Translations under genes and position numbers: made by a program
Shown here: positions 13,140 through 25,532 of the stretch, piece by piece
How the letters are laid out: the number at the start of each line of letters is the position of its first letter
Numbering within the stretch: position 1 is the first letter of the stretch
Assembly: GCA_010094045.1 (NCBI GenBank)
Contig: ML986749.1
Coordinates: 9,326-73,325 of the forward strand
Direction of reading: 5' to 3'
DNA: 64,000 nt
From: Lojkania enalia
Taxonomy: Eukaryota > Ascomycota > Dothideomycetes > Pleosporales
Notes under the pieces: generated by a model
What the model was told of the DNA's origin: nothing
What the model saw: the letters and a program-made list of their open reading frames with translations, nothing else
Database searches by the model: none

Positions 13140-14260
13140 TAAGGAAAGAGATACCTTTAGTAAGTAATATAGGAAACTTACGCAAGTAAAATATTAAGAT
13201 TAGCTAATAAGACTACCTCTTTAAAGGTAGGTACAATAATTATATTTATAAGAATATAGAACGAATTAATATAATAATAGAAACAGCTAGTTCTAGTAGA
13301 CAAATAAATAAAAAGTCTAAAGAAGATTTAAGACAGCCTTCTTAAAAGCTTTAAAAGAATATAAGAAATAGTTAATAGTAATAGAAATTATCTAGAAACT
13401 TAAGTAAGTTAAAAGAATACTACTAATAATATATTATTAGCGATAAATTAAGCTAGTACTACTTAATAAGTTTAATAGAATTAGGTCTAAATTTAAAGGA
13501 TTCCTAGTAGTAGTAAAAATCTATATTAATACTAACCTAGATATTATCTAGTATAACAATAAGAAAGTACTATTTATAGGAACCTACCTAATAGGTAAAC
13601 TACTCGACTAGTTCTAGTCCTTCCTAATAGATTTTAAGAACTACGTAGAAGAATACTAGAAAAGTAAAACTAAGATAATATTTATAAGCTTAATATATTT
13701 CTAATAGAAATTTAAACTAGTATTTAGAGATATTAATAAAGTATAAGTAGTAGAAGATAGACTTTATAATCTAGTTTAACTAGGATCTATTACCTTATAT
13801 ATATTAAGCTTTTAATAGCTCTTAAATAAAGTTGTATAGAATAACTATAATATAATAGTAAAATTCTATAGAGGATTAAAAATAGAAATAAGAAGGGTAA
13901 TAATATATATAGAATAACCTTAGGACCTAATATTATACTTCTAACTAGTAAAAAGAATTAATAATAAACTATACTAGTTTAAAAATAAGAAAAGGTAAGT
14001 ATACTACTAAAAGATACGCTTTTTAGTAAAAGCTACTAATATAGGCGGATCTATAGATTTAAGTACTACTAGAGAAAAGAAGTCTAAACTATAAGCGACT
14101 TAAAAAAGAAAGACTTAGAAGAAAGATATTAAGTACTATAATTATTAGAAATTAGGATATATAGTAAAGGAATGTCGAAGTAAAAAGAAAGAAAAGAAAA
14201 ACTAGCTTATAGAAGATAAACTACAGGAAGTAGGTAAAGAAAAACTAGCCATAACTATAG
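13140..14260 (+). pseudogene. Gypsy-1 gag relic with zinc knuckle
   Basis: Plus-strand frame resembles a fungal Gypsy Gag: a capsid segment (LIGKLLDQF, NYVEEYQKSK, about 13590-13665), YIEQPQDLILY (about 13905), then a nucleocapsid knuckle at about 14132-14180, YYNYQKLGYIVKEC, which is C-x2-C-x4-H-x4-C with two Cys and the His turned to Tyr. Gag would form the particle that packages the element RNA. Its 5' end is separated from the LTR by Gypsy-2. Confidence 0.82.
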
Positions 14261-15199
14261 AATATAGAACTCTATATTTGTTCTTCTATAATAAAGATAA
14301 GTATTAAATATATTAACAGCTTAAAGAAGCTATAGAATATTAGCCTTAAAAGAAAATACAACTTATAGTAATATAAGAATATATAAAAAGATAGCTAGAA
14401 GAAGTTTAGAAAAAATTAGATAAGGATAAAAAAATAAATACCCTATTATAAATAGAAGAAGCTACTACTAGAGTACTAATACTTAAACTAACACCTAGAG
14501 TATATTTTATATACTAATAAGGAATGATCGAGTATAAATAGAGAACCCTAGTTCCTATAACTACCCTATAAGAAGAACTACCTATAAAATTCTATAATAA
14601 GAATAGACTAGAATAAGATATTATTAACGTCTATAAAGAATAGTAAAATACCTACCCTAGAAAGATCCGCTTCTTATACTTCTAAAAATAGATAGAAATA
14701 ATAAAAGTAGTAGAAGAATATCTTAATATAATAGATTGGGATAAGGCTGTATATATAGTATAAAAAGCAGTAGTCTTCTTATAAAGCGAAGTACTAGTAA
14801 AATACTAGGTATTAAAGGTATCATAATATAAATAAGAATAGAACTACTAGATTAGAGAAGACAAAGACCTCTATATAAACTAATACTATCTAGTATATTT
14901 TAAAATAGTATAGATATCGTATATTAAACAATAATATAAGGCCTACTAAAAAAGAAAAGAAAATATAGGTATATAGCTAAAACAACTAAATAAAGATAAG
15001 ATACTAGAAAACCCTATAAAATAAGAAGCTATAATAGGATAGAAAGTTACTAAACAAACCTAAAACTATATAATACTCGAATTTAAACCTCTACTACCTA
15101 AGGTATATATTAGAGGAAGATTATAGTATAAATATCTAGAACGGAAATACTTAAAATATATATTTATAAAAGAAGTAATAGTCTACTAGCCTAAGATAA

Positions 15200-16307
15200 C
15201 TTAATTATATAGAAATATAGGAGAATATTATTTTATAATACTAGGATAATATTATAACTATAAGGTATATATACTTATTAATAGTAGAGTAATAAAAAAT
15301 TTTATAGCTAGTAACTATATTACTAGAAAAGAAATACCTATAATATAACTAGAATAATCTTATATAATCTAAACTATAGAAGAAAAAAACTTCTAGAAGA
15401 AAGTTATATATATTATAGAACTAGAAGAGTTCGAAATTCTAAGAATAACCTAATAAGGATAAATCTTCTAAATTATAGAAATTACCAACTATAATATTAT
15501 CTTAGGAATTCTATAGTTAAGAAAGGAAAACTTTTAGATAAACTAGTAAACGGGACAAATTATCCTTAAAAACTCTAGCTAACTAGTTAAAGAACAACTT
15601 GCTATAATAGTAAAAGAAGTAGTAAAAGAATTATTCCTAATAGAAAACATATTATATAGCATACCTAAAGAATACTAATACTTAATAGAATAACTCTAAG
15701 AACTATTATAATATCTACCTAAATATAGAGAATATAATTATAAAATTAAACTATAACTAGGAAAAGAATTTAGATATAGACTAATATATAGTTTAATACT
15801 AAGGAAAGTAGAAGCTCTAGAATAATATATAGACAAGTATCTAAAAAAAGAAACGATCTAAGAATTAAGCTTACTAGTAGTATACCTTATATTCTTTATA
15901 GATAAGAAAGGAATAATAGACCTATAAATATATATCGATTATCGCACTCTTAATAATATTACTATTAAGGACTAATATTTCTTACTATTTACCTATAATT
16001 TAAGAGACTAGTTAAGAGAAGCTACTATCTTTATAAAATTAGATATCTAGAATACGTACTACTAGATCTATATTAAAGAAGGAGATAAATAGAAAATAGT
16101 ATTTAGAATAAAAAAGAGACTCTTTAAATACCTAGTTATACTATTTAGACTTACTAATATACCAGCTACTTTCTAAAAATAAATTAATAAGGTACTAAGA
16201 CTATACTTTAAACAATTCTATATAATATATTTAGATAATATTCTCGTATATTTAAAAATAAAGTAAGAATATAAGAAATATATTAAATAAGTACTATATA
16301 TAATATA
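15200..16307 (+). pseudogene. Gypsy-1 protease and reverse transcriptase, first part
   Basis: After a protease-like segment (about 15240-15340, VYILINSRVIKNFI, where LIDSGA is expected) the RT follows: LINRK-like entry, YIDYRTLNNITIKD (about 15925-15965), FIKLDIQNTYYQI (about 16030-16070), LFRLTNIPATF (about 16140-16175) and the active site YLDNILVYLK at 16228-16257, where the second Asp of YLDD has become Asn. The frame is cut by pogo F immediately downstream and resumes after 19465. Confidence 0.9.
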
Positions 16308-16419
16308 CAGTATAAGCGAGCTGATTACCTAAGTAAGCTGATTATAATACTAAAACTCTACTAAAATCGCGATAATTATACTTTATAGTATTATACTACA
16401 ACTAATAACTGCAGAATTA

Positions 16420-18103
16420 ATTTAGAAAGAAGCTAGAATATAGCTTATACTTTAAGTTCTTTAACAAGACGCGATACTAACTATACGTTATATTATATTA
16501 ATCTATAATATCTTCTAAAGTATACTTAGTATATAAAAGCGAGGAATAGCTCTACAACACAATTACCAGCCTAATTTAATAAAGCTTAGTAAGACTAAGG
16601 AGTGGGTAATTATTTAGTATATACTAGATCTAGATATAAGAGGATTTCTACTATAGCTTACTACTATTTAAGATATAGCTAATTTACTACTAACTACGCG
16701 CTCTACTAGCTAGGTTAAAAAGAACTAGGTAGAGAACTTTATTAAACATACGCCTAAGCTTAAGGTTAAATTTAATTAAAATTACGACTATTTAAGAGCT
16801 AAATATAAGAATTCTAAGGTTATAAGAGGCTAGTTCTACCTTATATAAAATATAAAGGCTAAATATAGTATTATTAATAAAGATATATATAACTTTAACA
16901 AATCAGGCTTTATAATAGGCGTAATATCGATAGGAGTAGTAGTTACTAGCTCTAAGAGATAGAATCAACTAAAATAGCTCTAGCTAGATAATCGCGAGTA
17001 GACTATAGTTATCTAGAGTATTAATACAATAGGATAGATAATACTACCTTTTATTATCTTTACAGGTACCTACCACCTTTCTATATAGTATAAAGAAGAT
17101 AATATTCTACCAACCTAGGCTATATAGGTTACTAATAACGGCTGGACGATAAATAATATTAGTATTAAGTAGTTAAAGTATTTCAACATATATATAAAGG
17201 ATTATACTATTAGTACGTATTAATTACTAATTCTTAACAGCTATAAGAGCTACAACTCGCTTAAATTCAGGCAGCTCTATAAGAAAAAGAATATTATTAC
17301 TCTCTATATACCTCTATATTTGTTATATCTACTACAGCTACTAGATATAGGTTATTTCTTACTTTTAAAGACTGCGTATAGGCGCTAAGTCGAGCAGCTA
17401 ATACGTAGTTATATTAACCATATTATAAAAATTAAGTTCTTATCCTACTTTAAAGCAGCTTTTAACGCAGTAATTATGAAGAGTAATATTCTAAGTAGCT
17501 TTTAATGTGCTAGCCTAGTTCTATTTAACCTAAATATAGTACTATTAAAGTTTAAAGTGTAACTGCGTATATTAATACCTCTTATAGTTAAAGATACTTC
17601 TTAGAAGTTAAAAATACTAAGTAATCCTATTAAATTTAGGTCTTAATCTATATACGTTTAATTAAGAGTTTAAAAGTATTTAGATAGCTTACCTACTTTA
17701 ATAGTAGAGGCGTTTAAATAGTTTATAAAGGGTGCTGCGTATATAATATATAAAAACGTACTATTATGCGCTCAGGTTACTAAGTTTTAAGTAGCTAATA
17801 AGGCCGCTATATAACGTTGATTATATAAAAGAAAGCGTATATAGAAGGAAGATAACCTAATAATTAAAGAAGGCGCTTAATTAACTACTCTAAAAGATTT
17901 TAGCGCTTGTACTAATAGGAAGAAGAGTAGGAAGAAGGCGCGTGTTGATAGAGACCAGCCGACTTAAAGGTGCTGCAGGTAGTACAGCGAGGCTAGATAT
18001 AACTCGCGGACGTGTAAAAATGATGCTATAGATATAGAAGAATAGGCTACTATATTATATAGTATAATAGAATATAAGAAAGTATAATATTTTGCGAAAA
18101 GTA
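16420..18103 (+). pseudogene. pogo F transposase relic (first, nearly complete copy)
   Basis: Pogo/Tigger-type transposase frame. Tc5-type HTH segment at about 16590-16790 (IQYILDLDIRGF; FIKHTPKLKVKFNQNYDYL), IYNFNKSGFIIG (about 16890-16920, first catalytic Asp to Asn), LQLDNREQTIVIQ (about 16980-17015), LLILNSYKSYN (second Asp to Asn, about 17225), LLQLLDIGYF (third site, Asp kept, about 17330-17360), and the C-terminal knuckle RCCRQYSEARYNSRTC (about 17965-18015). Stops are TAG/TAA. The last few codons and the right terminal repeat are only in the second copy after the gap. Confidence 0.88.
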
Positions 18104-18113
18104 NNNNNNNNNN
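18104..18113. other. assembly gap, 10 N
   Basis: Ten Ns. The base before the gap corresponds to 19397 and the base after it to 16820, so the flanks overlap by 1284 bp with no indel. This is what two unmerged contig ends would give. Confidence 0.99.
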
Positions 18114-19397
18114 TTATAAGAGGCTAGTTCTACCTTATATAAAATATAAAGGCTAAATATAGTATTATTAATAAAGATATATATAACTTTAACAAATCAG
18201 GCTTTATAATAGGCGTAATATCGATAGGAGTAGTAGTTACTAGCTCTAAGAGATAGAATCAACTAAAATAGCTCTAGCTAGATAATCGCGAGTAGACTAT
18301 AGTTATCTAGAGTATTAATACAATAGGATAGATAATACTACCTTTTATTATCTTTACAGGTACCTACCACCTTTCTATATAGTATAAAGAAGATAATATT
18401 CTACCAACCTAGGCTATATAGGTTACTAATAACGGCTGGACGATAAATAATATTAGTATTAAGTAGTTAAAGTATTTCAACATATATATAAAGGATTATA
18501 CTATTAGTACGTATTAATTACTAATTCTTAACAGCTATAAGAGCTACAACTCGCTTAAATTCAGGCAGCTCTATAAGAAAAAGAATATTATTACTCTCTA
18601 TATACCTCTATATTTGTTATATCTACTACAGCTACTAGATATAGGTTATTTCTTACTTTTAAAGACTGCGTATAGGCGCTAAGTCGAGCAGCTAATACGT
18701 AGTTATATTAACCATATTATAAAAATTAAGTTCTTATCCTACTTTAAAGCAGCTTTTAACGCAGTAATTATGAAGAGTAATATTCTAAGTAGCTTTTAAT
18801 GTGCTAGCCTAGTTCTATTTAACCTAAATATAGTACTATTAAAGTTTAAAGTGTAACTGCGTATATTAATACCTCTTATAGTTAAAGATACTTCTTAGAA
18901 GTTAAAAATACTAAGTAATCCTATTAAATTTAGGTCTTAATCTATATACGTTTAATTAAGAGTTTAAAAGTATTTAGATAGCTTACCTACTTTAATAGTA
19001 GAGGCGTTTAAATAGTTTATAAAGGGTGCTGCGTATATAATATATAAAAACGTACTATTATGCGCTCAGGTTACTAAGTTTTAAGTAGCTAATAAGGCCG
19101 CTATATAACGTTGATTATATAAAAGAAAGCGTATATAGAAGGAAGATAACCTAATAATTAAAGAAGGCGCTTAATTAACTACTCTAAAAGAGTTTAGCAC
19201 TTATACTAATAGAAAGAAGAGTAGGAAGAAGGCGCGTGTTGATAGAGACCAGCCGACTTAAAGGTGCTGCAGGTAGTACAGCGAGGCTAGATATAACTCG
19301 CGGACGTGTAAAAATGATGCTATAGATATAGAAGAATAGGCTACTATATTATATAGTATAATAGAATATAAGAAAGTATAATATTTTGCGAAAAGTA
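18114..19397 (+). repeat. second copy of pogo F interior (direct repeat of 16820-18103)
   Basis: Collinear with 16820-18103 at a constant offset of 1294. Almost identical; I see a small cluster of differences near 17890-17920 against 19184-19214 (mostly G to A, one T/G). Contains the transposase DDE domain and C-terminal knuckle again, and leads into the right terminal repeat. Most likely an assembly duplicate of one element, less likely a second copy joined tail to middle. Confidence 0.9.
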
Positions 19398-19465
19398 GTC
19401 GCGATTTTAGTGTAGTCTTAGTATTATAATTAGCTCGCTTGGGTGATCAGCTCGCTTGTACTATA

Positions 19466-20110
19466 CGTTATTATAAGTAGTAAAATTATACTTTAAAGTA
19501 AGAAAATGTAAATTTTATACTATATAAATAGATTATTTAAGATTTATTATTAAACTAGAACAACTATAAATAGACCTAAATAAATTAGTAGTAATTAGAG
19601 ACTAGCTAACCCTAAAGTTAGTTAAAGATATCTAATTCTTTATAAGATTTTATAACTTCTATTAAACTTTTATAGATAATTAGAGTAATATAACTATACC
19701 CTTAACTTAATTATTAAAGAAAGATACTACTTTTATATAGGGAAATAAATAAGAAAAAGCCTTTTAAGAAGTTAAGAAACAATTTTAGTAAGAACTAGTA
19801 CTAAAACTCTATAACCTAGAAAAGAAAGCTTTTATAGAAACTAATATATTAGGAATAAGAATAGCCGGAATTTTTATATAAGTCTATAATAGAAAATAAT
19901 ATCTAGTAGTATATTACTTATAAAAACTTATACTAGCAGAGATAAATTATAATATATATAACTAAGAACTTCTAACTATTATAGTATACCTTAAAGAATA
20001 GCATATATACCTATAAGGAGTAAAATAGTAAATTAAAGTCTATTATAATTATAAAAACCTTACTACCTTTTTTACTACTAAGACTCTTACCCTAGATAGA
20101 TTAAATAGTT
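19466..20110 (+). pseudogene. Gypsy-1 RT end and RNase H
   Basis: Continuation of the RT from 16307 after the pogo F insertion: a KCxFx-type segment (ENVNFILYK, degraded), FYKILQLLLNFYR, then RNase H with IETNILGIRIAG (about 19835-19875; family form has Asp in IETDAS). It would have removed the RNA template strand. Frame interrupted by TAG/TAA. Confidence 0.85.
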
Positions 20111-20379
20111 ATAAGAACTAGCTATATTCGACTTTAAAATTATCTATATTAGTGGAAAATAAAACTAAAGAATAGATATATTAAATAGACTACTAGAATA
20201 TAAGTAAGAGAAAGGAACTACAGCTATACTACTAAGAAGATAATAAGATAGAAGTATAGTATATAATTATCTAAGACTTACAGTAATAACTATTATTAAA
20301 GAAGTAAGCTAGATAATACTAATTAGATTAGTAATAGATAGAATACCTAAAAAACTTTAAGAATAAGAACTAGAATAGA

Positions 20380-21250
20380 TAGATAGACTACTATACATCT
20401 ATAATTAAATCTATATACTAGCTAAAGTTAGAAAAGAATTTATTAGATAATTCTATAAAGCTCCTACCTATAGATATTAAAAAATAGAGAAAATACTAGA
20501 ACGAATTCTTAGAGGATTCTACTTTCCTAAAGTAAGGGAATAGGTAAAGAATATATTATAAGAATATATAGACTACTAATAGAATAAATCTAATAGATAT
20601 ATACTTTATAGATTATTATAAAACCTAGAAATATTAACTAGGCTATAAATAGAAGTTACTATAGACTTTATTATTAAGTTACCTAAGTTAAAAAACTACT
20701 CTAAAGGAGAAGTATATAACTCTATTATAATAATTGTAGATAGACTTATAAAATACACCTACTTTATCTCTTATAATAAAATATTATTAGTAGAATAGGT
20801 TGCGAATATCTTTCTAAAATAGATTATTGTATAATATAAGATACTATAGAAGATAATTATAGACTAAAATACTAAGTTTACTTTAAAGTTTTAGTAAATA
20901 ATTATAAACTTACTAGGAATAAGATATAAGATATCTATAATATTTTACCTATAAATAGATAGATAAATAGAATAAATAAACTAAATAGTAGAGTAATATT
21001 TATAGTACTACCTTAACTATAGATAAAATAATTAGATAATACTACTACTAATAGTACAACTTGCGTATAATAGTACTATATATAGTATAACTAGAGTATT
21101 ACTATTTATAGCAAATTATAGGTATAAACTAAAAATCTATAATACTCTAATTAAAGTAGTATTATAGATACCCTAAATATAGGAATAAGTTAAGATTGTT
21201 TAATAAATATAAGATTTACTAAAAAAAAGACCTCTAGTTCCTATAATATA
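20380..21250 (+). pseudogene. Gypsy-1 integrase relic
   Basis: Integrase catalytic core: INLIDIYFI-type start, GEVYNSIIIIVDRLIKY (about 20705-20755, around the first catalytic Asp), KIIIDQNTKF (about 20850, second Asp retained), LQIDRQIEQINQ (about 20955-20990, family PQTDGQTE, catalytic Glu codon retained), then YYLNYRQNNQI and LAYNSTIYSI (about 21055-21095). All are standard Ty3/Gypsy integrase landmarks. Only TAG/TAA stops. Confidence 0.88.
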
Positions 21251-21569
21251 CTATAAAAAAATACTATAGTAAGAGATATAAACAACTACCTTACTTTAAA
21301 AAGAGAGAAAAAGTTTAGCTACTATAATAAAATATTTAAAGTAAATAACTAAGTAGTAAACTAAATTATATTAAAATTAGACTATATAAAATTAAAAAAA
21401 GAAATATTACCCGTAAACTACTAATTTAAATTATCTATAACTATAAAAATCTATCTAACCTTCTATATTATACTTATAGAAAAGGTACTCTAAAATACTA
21501 AGTTAGTAGTATATAATATAGATATATATAGAGAAGACTAGGAATAGAAAGTTAAGAGAATAATAAGGT

Positions 21570-21710
21570 ATAAGATATAGAATAGTAAATAATACTATCT
21601 AATTAAATAGTTAGAAATAGATAAATATAGGAACTTATAGAATAATATCTAAAAACTAGAAGAAAATCTTAGCTTTATAGTATTATAGGTATATTATAAA
21701 ATTTAAACTC
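21570..21710 (+). pseudogene. chromodomain-like end of Gypsy-1 integrase
   Basis: Frame reads YKIQNSKQYYLIKQLEI (about 21568-21625, stops read as the original Gln or Trp), then a short loop and LEENLSF (about 21660-21680), the pattern of a chromodomain (I-x-R-x6-YLVKW, then W-P-x-xNL). In chromoviruses this domain directs integration to heterochromatin, which suits the location. Match is by pattern only. Confidence 0.6.
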
Positions 21711-22371
21711 GCGAAGAAAACTCGGAGATAGAGTAGTAGAATTAAATAATATTAGCTGTATTATAGAAGGTGACTCTATCTTAAGAAGAAGACCTACCTT
21801 ATAATCTACTTCTTTCTCTTCTTTAAGCTGCTCCTATATATATTTATAACCCTCTACCTATCTATACTTTACTTATTCGCGAACCTTCTAGAGACGCTGA
21901 ATTTTTACGCGAGCTACTACCACCTTATTAAAAAGTTGTTCTAACTCTTCTTAGGTTAAACAAATCTTCTCTTCTAGTCTTATAACTTTAGTATCCTACT
22001 TTACTACTAGAAAGAATTAGGAACGAACTAGTATTACGGGACTATAATATATAAGTAATCTAAGTATCGCGATCTATATTATATAATAAATATATACTAG
22101 TATAAAAGTACTCTAAATAATATAACTTTTTAAATATTTCCTTTTTATCTACTTTATAAGTTAACTTCTTATAGGAATACTAGAAATAAGGTATAATAAT
22201 CTTACTTAAATAGTCTATATAATTAGTATAATAGTATCTATCTAGGGTTAAATAATAAAGAAGAGGTATTAGAAATATATATAGTCTCAGCGAAGATAGT
22301 ATACTAACTCTACTATATACTAGATTAGAACGGAAAAACTCTTAGGCTAAGAGTTTAAAGGGGGAAAGTAG
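21711..22371 (+). other. Gypsy-1 3' non-coding region and polypurine tract
   Basis: No domain recognised. Begins with moderately GC-rich sequence (about 21710-21900) and ends with the polypurine tract aaagggggaaag at about 22357-22368 that primes plus-strand synthesis just before the 3' LTR. Confidence 0.6.
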
Positions 22372-22714
22372 TATTATAGATGCCCCTACAGGAATCTCTA
22401 TACTAGACCTAATTAAAATCTAGAACTTTATATAGCTAGAAGAATAAAACTAATATAAGATATATAATATATTTAATAGCTTAATTAATTAAGTAACTAA
22501 GTATATTTAGTTGCTTAGTTAACTAAGTAACTAAGTAAGAAGAAATAGTAAGAGAACTAAATTGTATTTAATAACCTTACAACTCTAACTTTTATAGCTC
22601 TTTATAGTTAACTTAAATATCCTTTATATATTCTACTTATATACTTCTATTATAAGCCTATAAGAATAATCTTCTATAGTATATAATTACTTTTAGTTAT
22701 TACCCTATCCTACA
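22372..22714 (+). repeat. 3' LTR of Gypsy-1
   Basis: 343 bp, partner of 6720-7062. Ends cctaca (retains CA), followed by the target duplication tttag. Confidence 0.9.
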
Positions 22715-24107
22715 TTTAGCTCTTTTAATAAGCTATATAAACCTACTCTAAATTATTATAAGTAATAAACTAAAAGAGTCTTATATAAACTTTAATTAAG
22801 ATAAAAATTTAAATATATTACTTAGAATTTTTAATACTTATAGTATTAATAATATAGAGAGTTTTAGTAGAATATATAGTTATACTTTAAAGTATTTAAA
22901 TACTACCTATATATTTAAAGGAATTAGATCTAATACTTTAAAGGTTTTTTAATAGTTATTATATATATATATATTAAAAAATACGTCCTTAAAAACTAGT
23001 AGAAAGCTTTTCTTATTAATATAGAAGATATACTAGTATACTAAGTTTTATATATATTAAAAGTATTTCTACTTTAAAAGCTTAAAGTAAATTATATTAA
23101 GTAGTTAGAGGATATATAATAAATAGGCTAGTATATAGAGGGTAAAGATTATATTCTTAAGATAGTAGTTTTTAAAATTCTAGTTAAGGTAGCTCTTATA
23201 ACTATCTAAAATTAGTAGCTAATATACTTCTATTTAATATACTTTTATATAAGTATTAAAGTACTTTAACTACTTAAAACTAAGTATATTATTCGTCTAG
23301 CTATTTTTAGATACTAAAAGCTTCTAATTATAAAATATATCTATTTTTTTATACTATATAGAAATATAAATATATCCTTTATAGATAATAAAAAGTAGAG
23401 TTATATATCCTACTATATAGATACTCTAGATAATATTAACCTACTCCTAATTATCTAACTATATAAGATTAGACCTTATATATTTCTTTAAGCCTATAAT
23501 AACTTTTATAAATCTAATTATATTAATCTAGAAACTAATCTTATTATAGATACTATATATAGCTTTTATTAATTTAATAAGCTTAAACTATATACTAATA
23601 ACCTTAGAATTTTCCTACTCTATTTTCTAATAGTTTTTTACCTATTAAAATGCTATTTTAAGCTTATTTATATATATTATAAATCTTTTAACTTAATTCT
23701 TATCTACTAACTCTTTACTATATATAGATAATAGTTTATCTATTATATCTACTATCTTATATAGTTAAAATATAAATTCTTATAAATTTAGATTAAAGAT
23801 ATATTATATAATTATCTATTCTTTAGTTATAGTTAACTTTTAGTAGTTTATATAGTAATTAGTATATATAAAGGTTTCTTTATATCTCTACTAGAGAGTT
23901 AATTACAGTATATTAAACATATTAATAATAGCTTATATATTTTAGAATTAGCTAGCTTTATATACTTAGAGAGTAAAATTAATTCTACTTTCTTACTAAA
24001 TATTATCTCTTTATAGGTATTAGAGTATTATATATTATAGTTGTTATATTTACTACTAAGAAATTTTAACTTACTTAATAAGATAGTTTACTTAATAGTA
24101 TTTTATA
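22715..24107 (-). pseudogene. pogo C transposase, main part
   Basis: On the minus strand from the terminal repeat (24107): Tc5-type HTH at about 23870-23680 (NYIIYLQSKFIRIYI), a catalytic segment IQLDNQE then YITLLFIIYKGYIYISI (about 23460-23330), LLILDSYKSYLNQNF (about 23235-23190, second Asp kept), LLQLLNIIYF (third site, Asp to Asn, about 23120), INKKSFLPVFKDVFF (about 23020-22980), NIFKFLSQLKFIQ (about 22840-22790) and LIKRAK at the Gypsy-1 junction. Closely parallel to element E residue by residue. Much more mutated than E. Continues at 6719-6454. Confidence 0.82.
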
Positions 24108-25532
24108 TTATTATTTTATTATAACTAGTTATTATAAATATAAAAAGATATAATTAACTAAAGGCAATTTAATTAGATAATTATAAATAGGTTTTAGTAA
24201 TTTAGGGGATTAATACTACTAGCTAAATACTTCTACTCTTTATTATTATTACTAGCTACTACTATCTTTATTTAGTATAAAGGTAATAATATATCTAAAA
24301 ACTAGGCTATTATAGTTAGTAAAAATAGTTAGATAATAAATAAACTTAATATTAAATAGTTAAAGTACTTTTATAGATATATAAGAGATTATATAGTAGA
24401 TATATATTAACTACTAATCTTTAATAAATATAATAGCTATAACTTGCTTAATTTTTAGAAACTTTATAAGAAATAGAGTATTATTCTACTTTATATACTA
24501 GCTTATTTATTATATCTATTATAGCTACTAGATATAGGCTATTTCTTACTATTAAAGTATATATATAGAAATTAGATCTTAATCTTAGTATATAATTATA
24601 TTAACTATATTATAAAATTTAAGTTATTTCTAGTCTTTAAAGCTACTTTTAATATATTAATTATAAAGGATAATATCTATATAAACTTTTAAGAAGCTAG
24701 TTTAATCCTTTTTAATTTAGAAGTAGTACTTTTAAAGCTTAATATAAAGCTTCGTACGCTAATACTACTAGTATAAGATAATACCTTATAAGAAGTAAAA
24801 ATACTAAATAATATATATAAGCTAGAAGCTTAATTAATATTAATTTATAATTAGATTTAAAGAGATATAAACTTTTTACTAGTTTCTATTATTAAAAAGC
24901 TAAATTAGTTTAAAAAAAGTTCTATAAAAGTAATATATTAGATTAGATTAATATATAATAAAATTATTAGCCTTTAAGAAGTAAATAAAGTAGTAATAAA
25001 ATAGAAATAGTAGAAAAAAAGGCGGATTTAAATATAAGAGACTCTAATAAAAGTATAAAAAGAGATAATTATTACTAAAAAGAATAATAAAGAGAAAATT
25101 TAGGTTATAATATACTAATTTAGAGTATAATTAGGTATAAGTAGATAGTATAAAATATACTATAACTACTATAGTAAAACTAGATATAATTTTTATATAT
25201 ATTAAAAAGATATAGAAATTTCTATAGAATAATTATATAAGTTATAAATTACTATTATATTATTTAATTATTAAGCTATATATATATAAAGGTTAAAAAA
25301 GTTAATAGAGTAAACTATTTATTTATATAAACCGCTCGTTAATAAGATATATTAGTATAAATTATACTTACTTAAATAGTTTAGATAGTTCTTAAGAATT
25401 AGAATAGTTTAAAACTAGAATATAGGTAGAATCTAGCTTAGTTAAAACTTATTTATTAATAAGGTTATAATTAAATATAAACTATAGAAATAGGAGTAGA
25501 GAAACTATTCTATAATACTTCTAATTAATAAC
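24108..25532 (+). mobile_element. pogo-type DNA transposon D, right part
   Basis: Continues the D frame from 4431. Visible: LVIQGINTTSQ (about 24195), IVSKNSQIINKLNIKQLKYF (about 24320-24380), LLIFNKYNSYNLL (about 24415-24450), LLQLLDIGYFLLLK (third catalytic site, Asp kept, about 24525-24560), a Lys-rich tail (about 24990-25080), and a Cys/His knuckle (YYNYYSKTRYNFYIC, about 25155-25200). From about 25300 to the Copia LTR no frame is recognised and no matching terminal repeat is found. Confidence 0.78.

Larger units (their letters stand above)
16308..19463 (+). mobile_element. pogo-type DNA transposon F (as assembled), inserted in Gypsy-1 RT
   Basis: Terminal inverted repeats of about 70 bp begin cagtataagcgagctgat (16308) and end atcagctcgcttgtacta (19463), flanked by TA (16306-16307 and 19464-19465). 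The repeats contain a doubled aagcgagctgat unit. The true element is probably about 1.86 kb: a 10-N gap at 18104-18113 is flanked by a 1284-bp direct repeat (16820-18103 and 18114-19397), so part of it appears twice in the assembly. The same family gives F2 at 26093-29824. Confidence 0.88.
6715..22719 (+). mobile_element. Ty3/Gypsy chromovirus-type LTR retrotransposon Gypsy-1 (with nested insertions)
   Basis: Both LTRs are present (6720-7062 and 22372-22714, 343 bp each) and the insertion is flanked by a perfect 5-bp target duplication, tttag, at 6715-6719 and 22715-22719. It sits in pogo C. The coding order is gag, protease, RT, RNase H, integrase and a C-terminal chromodomain-like segment, the chromovirus order of Ty3/Gypsy. 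A purine tract (about 22357-22368, aaagggggaaag) lies before the 3' LTR. It was later split by Gypsy-2 (7152-13131) and pogo F (16308-19463). Without those it is about 6.9 kb, a normal length. Confidence 0.92.
4432..24107 (-). mobile_element. pogo-type DNA transposon C (minus strand), itself interrupted
   Basis: Terminal inverted repeats of about 60-70 bp: left from about 4432, right ending about 24107 (both contain aaaatactatta and aaatttcttagtat). Inserted in pogo D. Its own sequence is only 4432-4614, 6454-6719 and 22715-24107; the rest is later insertions. Read on the minus strand these pieces give one transposase: Tc5-type HTH, DDE segment, then a C-terminal Cys/His knuckle that is cut by pogo E. 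At the Gypsy-1 insertion point the two halves join in frame (LIKRAK then KLILY, as in pogo E's LIKGAKLILY), which confirms that they are one gene. Confidence 0.8.

Noticed and set aside
18104..19463. A second, independent pogo F element in tandem
   Set aside because: It begins exactly at a 10-N gap, lacks a left end, and overlaps the first copy without indels; an assembly duplicate is simpler.
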